Shown one piece after another: positions 6,751 through 14,207 of a DNA stretch of 15,616 nt. The notes under the pieces were generated by a model. That model was not told where the DNA came from, made no database searches, and worked only from the letters and a program-made list of their open reading frames with translations. Made by a program: the position numbers and the translations under genes. This stretch comes from an uncultured Rhodospirillaceae bacterium (GTDB lineage: Bacteria > Pseudomonadota > Alphaproteobacteria > CAAGCB01 > CAG-977). Positions within the stretch are counted from its first letter, which is position 1; each line of letters begins with the position of its first letter. The stretch spans positions 1-15,616 of the forward strand of contig USCC01000046.1 of NCBI GenBank assembly GCA_900553035.1. Reading direction: 5' to 3'.

Positions 6751-8255
6751 TCTTTTTAAGCAGCGGCCTGTTTTTAGGATGGTCGCTCGGCGCCAGCAAT
6801 GCCGCCAATATTTTCGGTACCGCCGTCACCTCACGGATGCTTAAATTCAGGACGGCCGCCATCGTCTGCAGCGTGTTCGTCACCCTTGGCGCCGTCATCA
6901 GCGGCGCCGGCGCAGCGCATACTCTGGGCAGCCTGGGAACGGTCAATGCGCTCGGCGGGTCGTTTGTCACGGCGTTTGCCGCGGCCTTCACCGTTTACAG
7001 CATGGTCAAAGTCGGCATGCCCGTTTCGGTAACGCAGGCCGTCGTCGGCGCGATCATCGGATGGAACTGGTTCACGGATTCCGTCACGGACATCAACTCT
7101 GTCATCAAAATCGCGGGAACGTGGGTGAGCTGCCCTCTGCTTGCCGCCGTTTTCGCGGGCATCCTGTATTTCGGCCTGAAAAGATTTTTCCGTTCGGCCA
7201 ATGTCCATCTGCTGCGCCGTGACGCCTACACGCGCGCGGCCATGATTCTGACTGGTGCGTTCGGTGCATATTCCCTTGGCGCGAACAACATGGCAAACGT
7301 CGTCGGCGTGTTTATTCCCGTTGCGCCATTTACCGATATGACAATCGGCCATTTCCATATCACGGCCGTCCAGCAGCTGTTTTTCGTCGGCTCGCTGGCT
7401 GTTTCCGTCGGTGTTTTCACATATTCGCACAAAGTGATGAGTACTGTGGGCAACGATCTGATTTCCCTGTCTCCGTTTACGGCTTGGATTGTCGTGCTGG
7501 CCCAATCTCTGGTGCTGTTCCTTTTTGCTTCGGAAAGCCTTGAATACTTCCTCGCCTCTCACAATCTGCCGACGGTTCCCCTTGTTCCGGTGTCCAACAC
7601 ACAGGCGGTTGTCGGTGCGGTCATCGGCATCGGTCTGTTCAAGGGCGGCGTGAAAAACATTAAATGGGGCGTTGTCCTGCGCATTATCTACGGGTGGGTC
7701 ATTTCTCCTCTGATTGCGGCTCTGATCTGTTTTTTCGCTCTGTTTTTCATGCAGAACGTTTTCAATCAGCGTGTCTATATCCCCAAAACCTACCTCCTTT
7801 CGGAAAAAGTGTTCAACAAAATGGTCTCGGAAGGATACTCCGGAAGCAAGCTGACACTTTTAAAAGGCGAAAGATTCAATTCGGGCGTCGAATTCATTGA
7901 TGCCGTTGAAAATCGTCTGGGCGACCTGTCCAGCGCACAGCAGCAGCAGCTTCTGGAAACGGCGGAACTGGTAAAGCTTTACATCAATCCCGAAAAAATC
8001 GAGTATCTTGATTCGTCGCTGTTCACGCCCGAACAGCTCGCACAGGTCAGGGAACTGAGCGGCCGCCGGTTTAATTACCGCTGGGAGCTTCAGGAAGCTC
8101 TGACCGCGCTGAGTTCCAATTGGGCCTACCTTCCGGAGACGATTTTAAACAAGCAGCACAATAAAAGAATTGCACAGGATATGTCTGTCCTTGAAAGCAC
8201 CTTTATCGTGCGCGATCCGCCCAAGAGAAGACGTCCGGCCGCGGATGCCTGGTAA
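6732..8255 (+). CDS. pit: PiT-family inorganic phosphate transporter, copy 3 (altered signature)
   Basis: The third, most divergent paralogue (507 residues). The fold features remain: GANNMANVVGVF in the second half, SVTQAVVG and SNTQAVVG as paired motifs, and the C-terminal extension (INPEKIEYLD, FNYRWELQEALTALSSNW, LNKQHNK). The first signature is GWSLGASNAANIFGTAV, so the Asp of GAND is replaced by Asn (N23). In the mammalian relatives PiT1/PiT2 the Asp of this signature is needed for cation-coupled phosphate transport, so this copy may transport differently, bind a different ion, or act as a regulatory or structural subunit. It ends in a basic tail (PPKRRRPAADAW) where the other copies end TFKW. 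The start lies in the 3' end of copy 2 by the same 19-nt overlap. A strong terminator follows 10 nt after the stop. Confidence 0.9.
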   Translation: MGITGLVFLSSGLFLGWSLGASNAANIFGTAVTSRMLKFRTAAIVCSVFVTLGAVISGAGAAHTLGSLGTVNALGGSFVTAFAAAFTVYSMVKVGMPVSVTQAVVGAIIGWNWFTDSVTDINSVIKIAGTWVSCPLLAAVFAGILYFGLKRFFRSANVHLLRRDAYTRAAMILTGAFGAYSLGANNMANVVGVFIPVAPFTDMTIGHFHITAVQQLFFVGSLAVSVGVFTYSHKVMSTVGNDLISLSPFTAWIVVLAQSLVLFLFASESLEYFLASHNLPTVPLVPVSNTQAVVGAVIGIGLFKGGVKNIKWGVVLRIIYGWVISPLIAALICFFALFFMQNVFNQRVYIPKTYLLSEKVFNKMVSEGYSGSKLTLLKGERFNSGVEFIDAVENRLGDLSSAQQQQLLETAELVKLYINPEKIEYLDSSLFTPEQLAQVRELSGRRFNYRWELQEALTALSSNWAYLPETILNKQHNKRIAQDMSVLESTFIVRDPPKRRRPAADAW

Positions 8256-8265
8256 TCCTCCGCAT

Positions 8266-8302
8266 AAAAAGCCCGGTTTATTCAGAAACCGGGCTTTTTT
8301 TT
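8266..8302 (+). terminator. Strong rho-independent terminator of the phosphate operon
   Basis: AAAAAGCCCGGTTT (8266-8279) pairs with AAACCGGGCTTTTT around the loop ATTCAG (8280-8285), and a run of eight T ends at 8302. It begins about 10 nt after the stop of PiT copy 3. Confidence 0.93.
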
Positions 8303-8330
8303 ACGCCGTCCCCGAAAGAATCGGGACACG

Positions 8331-8358
8331 AAAAAACCGGCCGCGGCAGGCCGGTTTT
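8331..8358 (-). terminator. Rho-independent terminator of the Lon-like protease gene
   Basis: Read on the minus strand: AAAACCGGCC (8358-8349), loop TGCCGC, GGCCGGTTTTTT (8342-8331). Ten perfect pairs are followed by a T tract. It lies just past the stop of the minus-strand gene and faces the terminator of the phosphate operon, so the two convergent units are insulated from each other. Confidence 0.88.
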
Positions 8359-8366
8359 CAAATCTT

Positions 8367-10805
8367 TTATAAATCCGGAAGACGCGGGGGCGCATTGCAC
8401 TGGCGCTGATATTCCAGATTCTGACGCAGAAATTCGTTCAGGCGTCTTTGAACTTTTCCGTTCACCGTATCGGCCGGATAGCGCCCTTCCCCGTCCTTTT
8501 CCCCCGCCGGCATCCCGGTCAGGATCTCGATGCCTTCGTCAATCGTTTCAACGGGATAAACATGGAACATTCCGGCACGGCAGGCTTCGACAACATCATT
8601 TCGCAGCATCAGATTCGGAATATTGGCTCTGGGAATCAGCACCCCCTGCTTGCCCGTCAGACCACGCATCCGGCAGATATCAAAGAATCCTTCAATCTTT
8701 TCATTGACGCCGCCAATGGCCTGTATCTGTCCGAACTGGTTCACGGATCCTGTCACAGCCAGATACTGATGTATCGGCACATTTGCCAAAGCAGACATCA
8801 TGACGTACAGCTCGGTTGACGACGCGGAATCGCCGTCGATTTCACCATAAGACTGCTCGAACACAAGGCTCGCCTCCATTGAAAGCGGCGCGTTTTCGGA
8901 ATACCGCGACGCAAGGAAGGACGAGAGAATCAGGACACCTTTCGTATGAAGGGGGCCGCCGAGTTCAACTTCGCGCTCTATGTCGATGATGTCGCCCTTG
9001 CCCATACGGACGAGGCATGTGATCCGGTTGGGACGGCCGAAGGAGACCTGACCGAATTCGTACACAGCCAGACCATTGATCTGCCCGACGACTTCGCCTT
9101 CGGTGTCAATCATGACGGTGCCGCGCTTGATCTGTTCGGTCATACGCTCCTGAACGCGGTCGGAACGCTTGATTTTCGCCATGATGGCCTGTTCGACGTG
9201 GTTGCGGCTGATGACGTTTGACCGGCTGACCAGGGCGCAATAGTTGGCCTCACGGATCAGGTCGCTGATATAAGCGATGTGCGCGGTCAGCTTTTCACTG
9301 TCTTCCGACAGGCGCGACGCCTGTTCGATCAGACGCGAAACCGCCGCTTTTTCCAGCGGACGCAATTTGTTGCGCCGTCCCAGCGTCGCGATCAGACGCG
9401 CGTATTTTGCAATGTTTTCCGGCGTACGGTCCATGTGGGGAAAGAAATTCGCCTCCACCTTGAACAGTTCCGGAAAATCCGGATCCGTTTCGGCCAGAGT
9501 ATAATACAGCTGCGGTTCGCCCAGAAGCACGACCTTGATATTCAGAGGAATCGCTTCCGGTTCCAGAATGGTTGTCATCACGCCGCCGTCATCCGAAGGC
9601 GGATCCATCGTGATTTTCCGGGCACGCAACGCGCGTTTCAGGCTTTCCCACGCCGAGCTGTGGTTCAGAATGTCTTTGGCTTCAATGACCAGGAATCCGC
9701 CGTTCGCCTCATGCAGAGCCCCCGCCTTGATCATGTTGAAATCTGTAATCAGGGCACCGAACTGTTGCTGGCGTTCGACACGGCCGATCAGGTTGGTCAT
9801 GATGGGATGTTCCAGGAAAACGACCGGCGCGCCGTCCGTCTTTCCGTGTTCAACCAGAACATTGACCTTGTAGCGGCGCAGAGGCCCTTCGACCTTCTGC
9901 TTGGACAGGACATTAATCGGCTGTTCCTCTTCGGTCTGTCCCTGCATTTCCTCTTCATCACCGATGAACAGAGCAACGTTTTCAATGATATCCTCGTAAA
10001 CGGCGTTCAGATACGCGGTCACATGCTTGATATTTTTATATTTTTTCTTCAGGTCATCAATCAGGTGTTTGACTGCGAACTGAGCAAATTCCTCGTTCAG
10101 AAGACGGGTCTGTTCGCGCTGTTCCTTTTCCCATTTGGGAATGTCGCGGACAGCGTCTTCCAGCTCCTCCTGTGCCGCGTTCAGTTCGGCCAAAACTTCC
10201 TGCTGTTCGTCCTCGGGCAGTTTTTCAAACGCTTCGGGGCTGAGCACTTCACCGTCGCGGGTCGGGGCGACGACCAGCCCGACCGGCATCCGCAGGACAG
10301 AAACGTTTTTGCCGGTCGTATTTTTCTGAATCGTATCGAAATACTGTGTTTTCTGTTCGCGGAAACTGTCTTCAACGGTTTTCAGACGGGTTCGGTACTC
10401 CTCGCCTTCAAAAACGGCCGGGAGAGCGACACGCAGTTCTTCAATCAGCTTGTCCATATCCTTGGCGAACAGCTTTGCCTTTCCGGCAGGCATGCGCAGG
10501 GCGGCGGGCTTATAAGGGGTCGCGAAATTATAAACATAGCACCAGTCGCCGGGCGTCTTGCGCTTCCGAGCCGCCTTTGTCAGAATCTGGCGCACCAGGC
10601 TGGACTTTCCCGTGCCTTCGGGCCCGATACAGAACAGGTTGTAGCCGTAGGAATCAACGTTGATGCAGAATTCAATCGCGCTGATGGCCTGCTCCTGCCC
10701 CAGCGGAGAAGCCAGATCTTCAAGATCCGCCGTTGTTTCAAAAGACAAAAAATCCAAGTCAGCCGCTGAATACAACTGCTCCGGCTGTAAAGGTGTAACA
10801 CTCAT
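8367..10805 (-). CDS. Lon-family ATP-dependent protease (AAA_32/LonB-like)
   Basis: An 812-residue cytoplasmic ATP-dependent serine protease, MEROPS family S16. The N-terminal part is the AAA_32 ATPase type: Walker A GPEGTGKS at 61-68, a long charged coiled-coil insertion (about 130-260), then GALHEANGGFLVIEAKDIL at 362-380 as the Walker B region. The C-terminal Lon protease domain (about 560-765) has the catalytic Ser in GEIDGDSASS (S660) and Lys in GGVNEKIEGFF (K703). The 43-residue Ser-Lys spacing and the GDSAS form match the archaeal LonB/LonC class rather than classical Lon (GPSAG). There is no classical Lon N-terminal substrate domain and no membrane helix. Role: degradation of misfolded or regulatory proteins; substrates unknown. 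ATG 10805 follows AGGAG by about 11 nt. It shares strand with the DMT transporter gene 75 nt upstream but probably has its own promoter. Confidence 0.93.
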   Translation of the reverse strand: MSVTPLQPEQLYSAADLDFLSFETTADLEDLASPLGQEQAISAIEFCINVDSYGYNLFCIGPEGTGKSSLVRQILTKAARKRKTPGDWCYVYNFATPYKPAALRMPAGKAKLFAKDMDKLIEELRVALPAVFEGEEYRTRLKTVEDSFREQKTQYFDTIQKNTTGKNVSVLRMPVGLVVAPTRDGEVLSPEAFEKLPEDEQQEVLAELNAAQEELEDAVRDIPKWEKEQREQTRLLNEEFAQFAVKHLIDDLKKKYKNIKHVTAYLNAVYEDIIENVALFIGDEEEMQGQTEEEQPINVLSKQKVEGPLRRYKVNVLVEHGKTDGAPVVFLEHPIMTNLIGRVERQQQFGALITDFNMIKAGALHEANGGFLVIEAKDILNHSSAWESLKRALRARKITMDPPSDDGGVMTTILEPEAIPLNIKVVLLGEPQLYYTLAETDPDFPELFKVEANFFPHMDRTPENIAKYARLIATLGRRNKLRPLEKAAVSRLIEQASRLSEDSEKLTAHIAYISDLIREANYCALVSRSNVISRNHVEQAIMAKIKRSDRVQERMTEQIKRGTVMIDTEGEVVGQINGLAVYEFGQVSFGRPNRITCLVRMGKGDIIDIEREVELGGPLHTKGVLILSSFLASRYSENAPLSMEASLVFEQSYGEIDGDSASSTELYVMMSALANVPIHQYLAVTGSVNQFGQIQAIGGVNEKIEGFFDICRMRGLTGKQGVLIPRANIPNLMLRNDVVEACRAGMFHVYPVETIDEGIEILTGMPAGEKDGEGRYPADTVNGKVQRRLNEFLRQNLEYQRQCNAPPRLPDL

Positions 10806-10836
10806 GCTTCAGGCCTCTCCTGTGTTTTTCTTGTAG

Positions 10837-10842
10837 ATTATA
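10837..10842 (-). promoter_or_regulatory. Perfect -10 element upstream of the Lon-like gene
   Basis: The minus strand reads GGGATTATAATCTAC, with an exact TATAAT 32 nt before the ATG. The -35 at 17-nt spacing (TCTTTC) is poor, so the promoter would be weak or activator-dependent. No clear heat-shock sigma-32 type pair was seen. Confidence 0.4.
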
Positions 10843-10880
10843 ATCCCTTGGGGGCGAAGGAAAGAAAATTCTGCATTTTT

Positions 10881-11765
10881 CTAATCGCCCGGCCGCCGCC
10901 GCAGAATATACAGGCCGGCCGCGATGATAACAGCGGATCCGACAATGAAATCCAGTGTCGGACGTTCGCCGAAAAAAGCCAGACCGACCAGCGAGGAAAG
11001 CGGAATTTGCAGATATTCCAGCGGAGAAACCACCGTTGACTTTCCGACCTGATACGCCCGGATGATGCAGTACTGCGCCAGTGTTGCCGTCGCCGAAATG
11101 ACAAGGATGACTCCCAGCGTCCGGATTCCGAACGGTTGCCAGACGCAAAAGGCCGGAACGCTCGTCACTGCGGCCGCCGTCACCGCGAACCAGACCAGCA
11201 TGGCCGTATGATTTTCCGTCCGCGAAAGTTTCTGGATGTAAATGTGCGCCGCCGCCATACACAGAGACGACACGATCGCCGCCGTTTCCGCTTTTTCCAG
11301 CCCCAGCGGGCCCGGTTTCAGAATAACAAGAATCCCGATGAACCCGATCAGGGTCGCCGCGCCCCTCTTCCAGCCGACGCGTTCGTTCAGAAGAAAGGCC
11401 GCCAGAACAATCGTGAACAGGGGACGGCTGAAAACGATGGAGGTCGCCGTCGCAAATTCAAGCCGGGTATACGCGTAAAACATCAGGACAATGTTTAAGA
11501 CGCCGAAAAACAGCCGGAAGAAATAATTTTTGAAACTGTGCGTCCGCATGATGCCGAATCCCTGCCGTGCCAGCAAAGGAAACAAGATCAGGGACTGGAA
11601 AAGGCAGCGGAGAAACACGATCTGTATGGAAGGGAGCGTTTCCCCGGCGAATTTGACCGACAGGTTCGACGTCAGGAAACAGATGACACTGCCCATCATC
11701 CAGATGGCGCCGATAAAATTGGGATGAAGTGCGGAAATGGCGCTTTTTTGAAAGAAATTTGCCAT
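10881..11765 (-). CDS. EamA/DMT-superfamily transporter (RhaT/DUF6 type)
   Basis: A 294-residue inner-membrane protein with ten predicted hydrophobic helices arranged as two EamA repeats of five, the usual length for drug/metabolite transporter family exporters. Typical features are FIGAIWMMGSVICFLTSNLSVKFAG at the start, FSRPLFTIVLAAFLLNERVGWKRG closing the first repeat's fourth helix region, GFIGILVILKPG ending it, and SPLEYLQIPLSSLVGLAFFGERPT in the second repeat, with the conserved Glu after the helix in both. The substrate cannot be read from sequence; relatives export amino acids, nucleosides or metabolites. The start at 11765 follows AAAGGT by 10 nt. It diverges from the TPR gene across about 50 bp and may form a loose operon with the Lon-like gene downstream. 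Confidence 0.88.
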   Translation of the reverse strand: MANFFQKSAISALHPNFIGAIWMMGSVICFLTSNLSVKFAGETLPSIQIVFLRCLFQSLILFPLLARQGFGIMRTHSFKNYFFRLFFGVLNIVLMFYAYTRLEFATATSIVFSRPLFTIVLAAFLLNERVGWKRGAATLIGFIGILVILKPGPLGLEKAETAAIVSSLCMAAAHIYIQKLSRTENHTAMLVWFAVTAAAVTSVPAFCVWQPFGIRTLGVILVISATATLAQYCIIRAYQVGKSTVVSPLEYLQIPLSSLVGLAFFGERPTLDFIVGSAVIIAAGLYILRRRPGD

Positions 11766-11815
11766 CGGTTCTGTTACCTTTAAAGAATAATGTAAGGCAT
11801 TATGCAGGCAAAAAG

Positions 11816-13099
11816 ATGAATCATTCGTATACCGTGAACGGAGAGCTCATTGAAAATTACCGCCTTATCTGCGCCGCCGAACCGGACAATATTGAAAACT
11901 GGCTGATTCTGGGGCGTTGCCTGGTGGACGCACAGCAGTATGAAGAAGCGGAAAAAGCACTGACGAAAATCTTTGAGGAAGGTCGTTTTTTTTCGTTTAA
12001 AAATGGTCTCCCGCGCCTGCGTTTCAAAACGATCTGGCATTTTTTCAAAAACCGTGTTTATTTCGCGCGGGCGTATGCCGACCTGGCGGCGGTTTCTCTG
12101 TATCACGGCAATCTGGCCGAAGCCGAAAGACAGCTGATCCTGGCGCTGTCTGAATTTGAAAAAGCCGGTCTTGACGACGAATACGCGCGAGCGGCCAACC
12201 GGCTGGGGATGATCTACCGCCTGGCCGGGGCATATGAAAGCGCGGAAGACATGCATTTCCGGGCAAAATCTCTGGCCGAACAGCACGGCTGGCCCCTTGT
12301 TCTGGCCGAAAGCCTCGGCAACCTGGGGATGGTGTACGAAGGAAAGGATCGTTTTGAAGCCGCTCTGGAACGGCACCGCGAAGCTTTGGACATTTACGCC
12401 GCCGATCCGCATCATTCCTTTGAAGCCGCCTGTCTGAAACGGCAGATTGGCCTGTGTCTTCTGCGTTCCGGAAAGCATGAGGAAGCCCTTGAAACGCTCT
12501 CTGAAACCCTTAAAAACTTCAAAGAGGAAGGTTCCCTTGTCTTTCAAAGCCGGCTGTACAATGACCTGTCCATGACATATCAGACGCTGAACCGCGCGGA
12601 CGAAGCGATAGATGCCGCCCGAGAGGCCGTCAAAACGGCGGATGGCGCCGCCAGCCCGGTGGAACAGGCGGACAACAGGGTTCTTCTGGCCTGTCTGAAA
12701 ATGGAAGCAGACATTAATGACCCCGCGCTTGAAAAGCTTCTGAGGAAAGCGATTGAAATTTACCGCTCAATGGACAGGAAAGTCGAACTTGCCAATGCCA
12801 GCGCGACGCTCGGCCTTGTTTATCTGCGGCGCGGCGAATGGCAAAGAGCCGAAAGCCTGTTCCGGGATTCACTGCATCTGGAGGAAATGCTCCAGCGTTG
12901 TTTCGGCATGGCGTCAGATTACGGAAACCTGGGGCTGATCGCACAGAAGACGGGCCGCTATGACAAAGCCGCCGATTACTGGAACAAAGCGTCTCTTCTT
13001 TTTGAAAAGGGCGGCGAAACAAGCCTGTCCGACCATTTCCGACAGCTGTACGAAAATGTCAGAGCGGCTCCGCCAGCAGTTCCTCCTCGGGAAGGATAG
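11816..13099 (+). CDS. TPR-repeat protein
   Basis: A 427-residue helical protein made almost wholly of tetratricopeptide repeats, with no signal peptide or membrane segment, hence a cytoplasmic protein-protein interaction scaffold. Clear units are NWLILGRCLVDAQQYEEAEKAL (28-49), AYADLAAVSLYHGNLAEAERQLILAL (86-111), AANRLGMIYRLAGAYESAED (126-145), SLGNLGMVYEGKDRFEAALERHREAL (166-191), KRQIGLCLLRSGKHEEALETL (208-228), LYNDLSMTYQTLNRADEAIDAAREAV, ASATLGLVYLRRGEWQRAESLFRDSL and DYGNLGLIAQKTGRYDKAADYWNKA (368-392). The 9-10 consecutive units of roughly 40 residues resemble the TPR_12/LGN class. ATG 11816 is preferred (GCAGG 7 nt before); the frame is open back to 11729, which would run through the start of the divergent transporter. 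The 3' end overlaps the convergent gene by 41 bp. The partner is unknown. Confidence 0.88.
   Translation: MNHSYTVNGELIENYRLICAAEPDNIENWLILGRCLVDAQQYEEAEKALTKIFEEGRFFSFKNGLPRLRFKTIWHFFKNRVYFARAYADLAAVSLYHGNLAEAERQLILALSEFEKAGLDDEYARAANRLGMIYRLAGAYESAEDMHFRAKSLAEQHGWPLVLAESLGNLGMVYEGKDRFEAALERHREALDIYAADPHHSFEAACLKRQIGLCLLRSGKHEEALETLSETLKNFKEEGSLVFQSRLYNDLSMTYQTLNRADEAIDAAREAVKTADGAASPVEQADNRVLLACLKMEADINDPALEKLLRKAIEIYRSMDRKVELANASATLGLVYLRRGEWQRAESLFRDSLHLEEMLQRCFGMASDYGNLGLIAQKTGRYDKAADYWNKASLLFEKGGETSLSDHFRQLYENVRAAPPAVPPREG
13059..13099. other. 41-bp tail-to-tail gene overlap
   Basis: The plus-strand TPR frame stops at 13097-13099 and the minus-strand EEP-like frame stops at 13059-13061 (TGA on minus). 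Both C-termini in the overlap are low-complexity (AAPPAVPPREG and PEEELLAEPL), which fits tails that tolerate shared sequence. No hairpin terminator was seen between them. Confidence 0.75.
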
Positions 13100-14084
13100 G
13101 CTGAAGCTCGTAAAATTCGACTTCTTTTCTTTCCGGCGCGATTTTCACTTCAGCGGTCAGCCCCAGACGTTCGGTTCCGATGGATTCCGTGGTTTGCAGG
13201 TCTGAAACCTCGATGCCCGGATGCGTATAGATGTGGTCGGTCGGCCGGCGCATGAAAACGGGAAGCCCCGCCGGATAGGTCAGAGCGACGGTTCCCTTCG
13301 GATCAAGACCGCCTTCGGTTTCCAGATCCTTCAGCAGATAGCTCCACGCCGCCGCGCCGAATCCGCCGGCCAGAACGACCGGTTCGTCGCGCCCCCGGAC
13401 GAAATCCGCCAGGTGTGCGACTTTTTCCTGCGCCGCCGCGTACCCTTCCTCGGACCACGGATTGACCAGAGAGGTCAGCACGACCGTCAGCTTGCGCGTC
13501 CCGATGACCCGGGAAAGCCAGATGCCCGCGTTTCCGGGAATCAGGCCGCGACCCGTGCTGGGCGAACGCGCCAGAATCAGCATCATGTGCCCGTGCTTGT
13601 CCAGCGACTGGTTCTGAAGCGTATAGGCGCCTTTGATTTCATTCAAATGGCGATAAATGTCCACAGGAACGTTCGTCCATAAAACGACGTCGGCATCCGC
13701 ATTGTCCATGACCGCACGGATTTCCGGCGCCTTTTCGTCCGCGCCTTTCAGATCCTGATACAAAAGGCTGAAGACATGCGCGTCCGGCGGCAAGGAAGAC
13801 TCCTTTTCGCTCAGATGATAGCGCGAGGAAACCAGCGCGAGATTGAAAAGGGCCAGAACAAAGAACAGAACCGCCGCGTACCAACGTTTCCGGAACAGAC
13901 ACCAGAAAACCAGAAGCCCGCTTAAAAGCGCGGCCTGAACCTTGAATTCCCCCAGATAATCCAGACGCCAGTCCAGACTGCGCCCCAGTGTCCCCAGAAG
14001 AGTCACAAGGGGAATGAGCATCAGAAGGGAAATGAGTAAATAGCGTTCGCGTTCTTCGTGTTTTCTTTTTGCCAGATAGCCCAT
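13059..14084 (-). CDS. Membrane-anchored EEP-fold protein, catalytic residues apparently lost
   Basis: A 341-residue protein with three N-terminal hydrophobic helices (about 14-34, 50-65, 69-86) and a C-terminal domain whose order of strands and helices resembles the endonuclease/exonuclease/phosphatase family (PF03372) in its YafD-like membrane form. Readable landmarks are IRAVMDNADADVVLWTNVP (122-140), a strand pattern around MMLILARSP (167-175), PVVLAGGFGAAAWS (235-248), GTVALTYPAGLP and PTDHIYTHPG (281-290). The family's metal-binding Glu (LQE) is replaced by TN, the GDFN motif by GGFG, the THPxP His by LVNP, and the final SDH by an ERLG stretch; only one DH pair remains. I infer a non-catalytic or strongly altered EEP protein. 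Being in the membrane it may be structural or bind a ligand. The ATG at 14084 has only a weak ribosome site (TTGAG). Confidence 0.72.
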   Translation of the reverse strand: MGYLAKRKHEERERYLLISLLMLIPLVTLLGTLGRSLDWRLDYLGEFKVQAALLSGLLVFWCLFRKRWYAAVLFFVLALFNLALVSSRYHLSEKESSLPPDAHVFSLLYQDLKGADEKAPEIRAVMDNADADVVLWTNVPVDIYRHLNEIKGAYTLQNQSLDKHGHMMLILARSPSTGRGLIPGNAGIWLSRVIGTRKLTVVLTSLVNPWSEEGYAAAQEKVAHLADFVRGRDEPVVLAGGFGAAAWSYLLKDLETEGGLDPKGTVALTYPAGLPVFMRRPTDHIYTHPGIEVSDLQTTESIGTERLGLTAEVKIAPERKEVEFYELQPILPEEELLAEPL

Positions 14085-14142
14085 GATTTCGACTCAAGTT
14101 TATTGTGTAAAAAAATAAGTCTGATATTCTTATGTTATGCCC

Positions 14143-14154
14143 TTAAGCGCTTAA
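14143..14154. promoter_or_regulatory. 12-bp perfect palindrome between divergent genes
   Basis: TTAAGCGCTTAA reads identically on both strands and lies in the AT-rich 123-bp gap between the EEP-like gene (minus) and the TPR-like membrane gene (plus). It could be an operator for a dimeric regulator. It is not a CtrA site, since the two TTAA are 4 nt apart rather than 7. A GANTC site (GACTC, 14091-14095) is nearby. The gap is AT-rich enough for promoters in both directions, but I could not assign a convincing -35/-10 pair. Confidence 0.35.
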
Positions 14155-14207
14155 CGTACTTTATTTTTTGAAACAAAGCAAAACTTTATCAGGGAATGGC
14201 GGCAAAT

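Noticed and set aside
6831..7562. Open frame of 243 codons on the minus strand inside PiT copy 3
   Set aside because: Antisense shadow; the translated product is a charged low-complexity mix, and equivalent frames lie opposite the other PiT copies because those copies are homologous.
8308..8327. Small hairpin GTCCCCGA/TCGGGAC between the two convergent terminators
   Set aside because: Short, needs a bulge, has no T-run on either side and lies in a gap already closed by two strong terminators.
9279..10769. Open frame of 496 codons on the plus strand opposite the Lon-like gene
   Set aside because: It is fully antisense to a gene with intact Walker A and Ser-Lys motifs, and its translation is rich in Arg, Phe and Gln with no domain pattern: a shadow of codon bias.
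11729..11815. Upstream extension of the TPR frame
   Set aside because: It runs into the start of the divergent transporter gene and has no ribosome site; ATG 11816 fits better.
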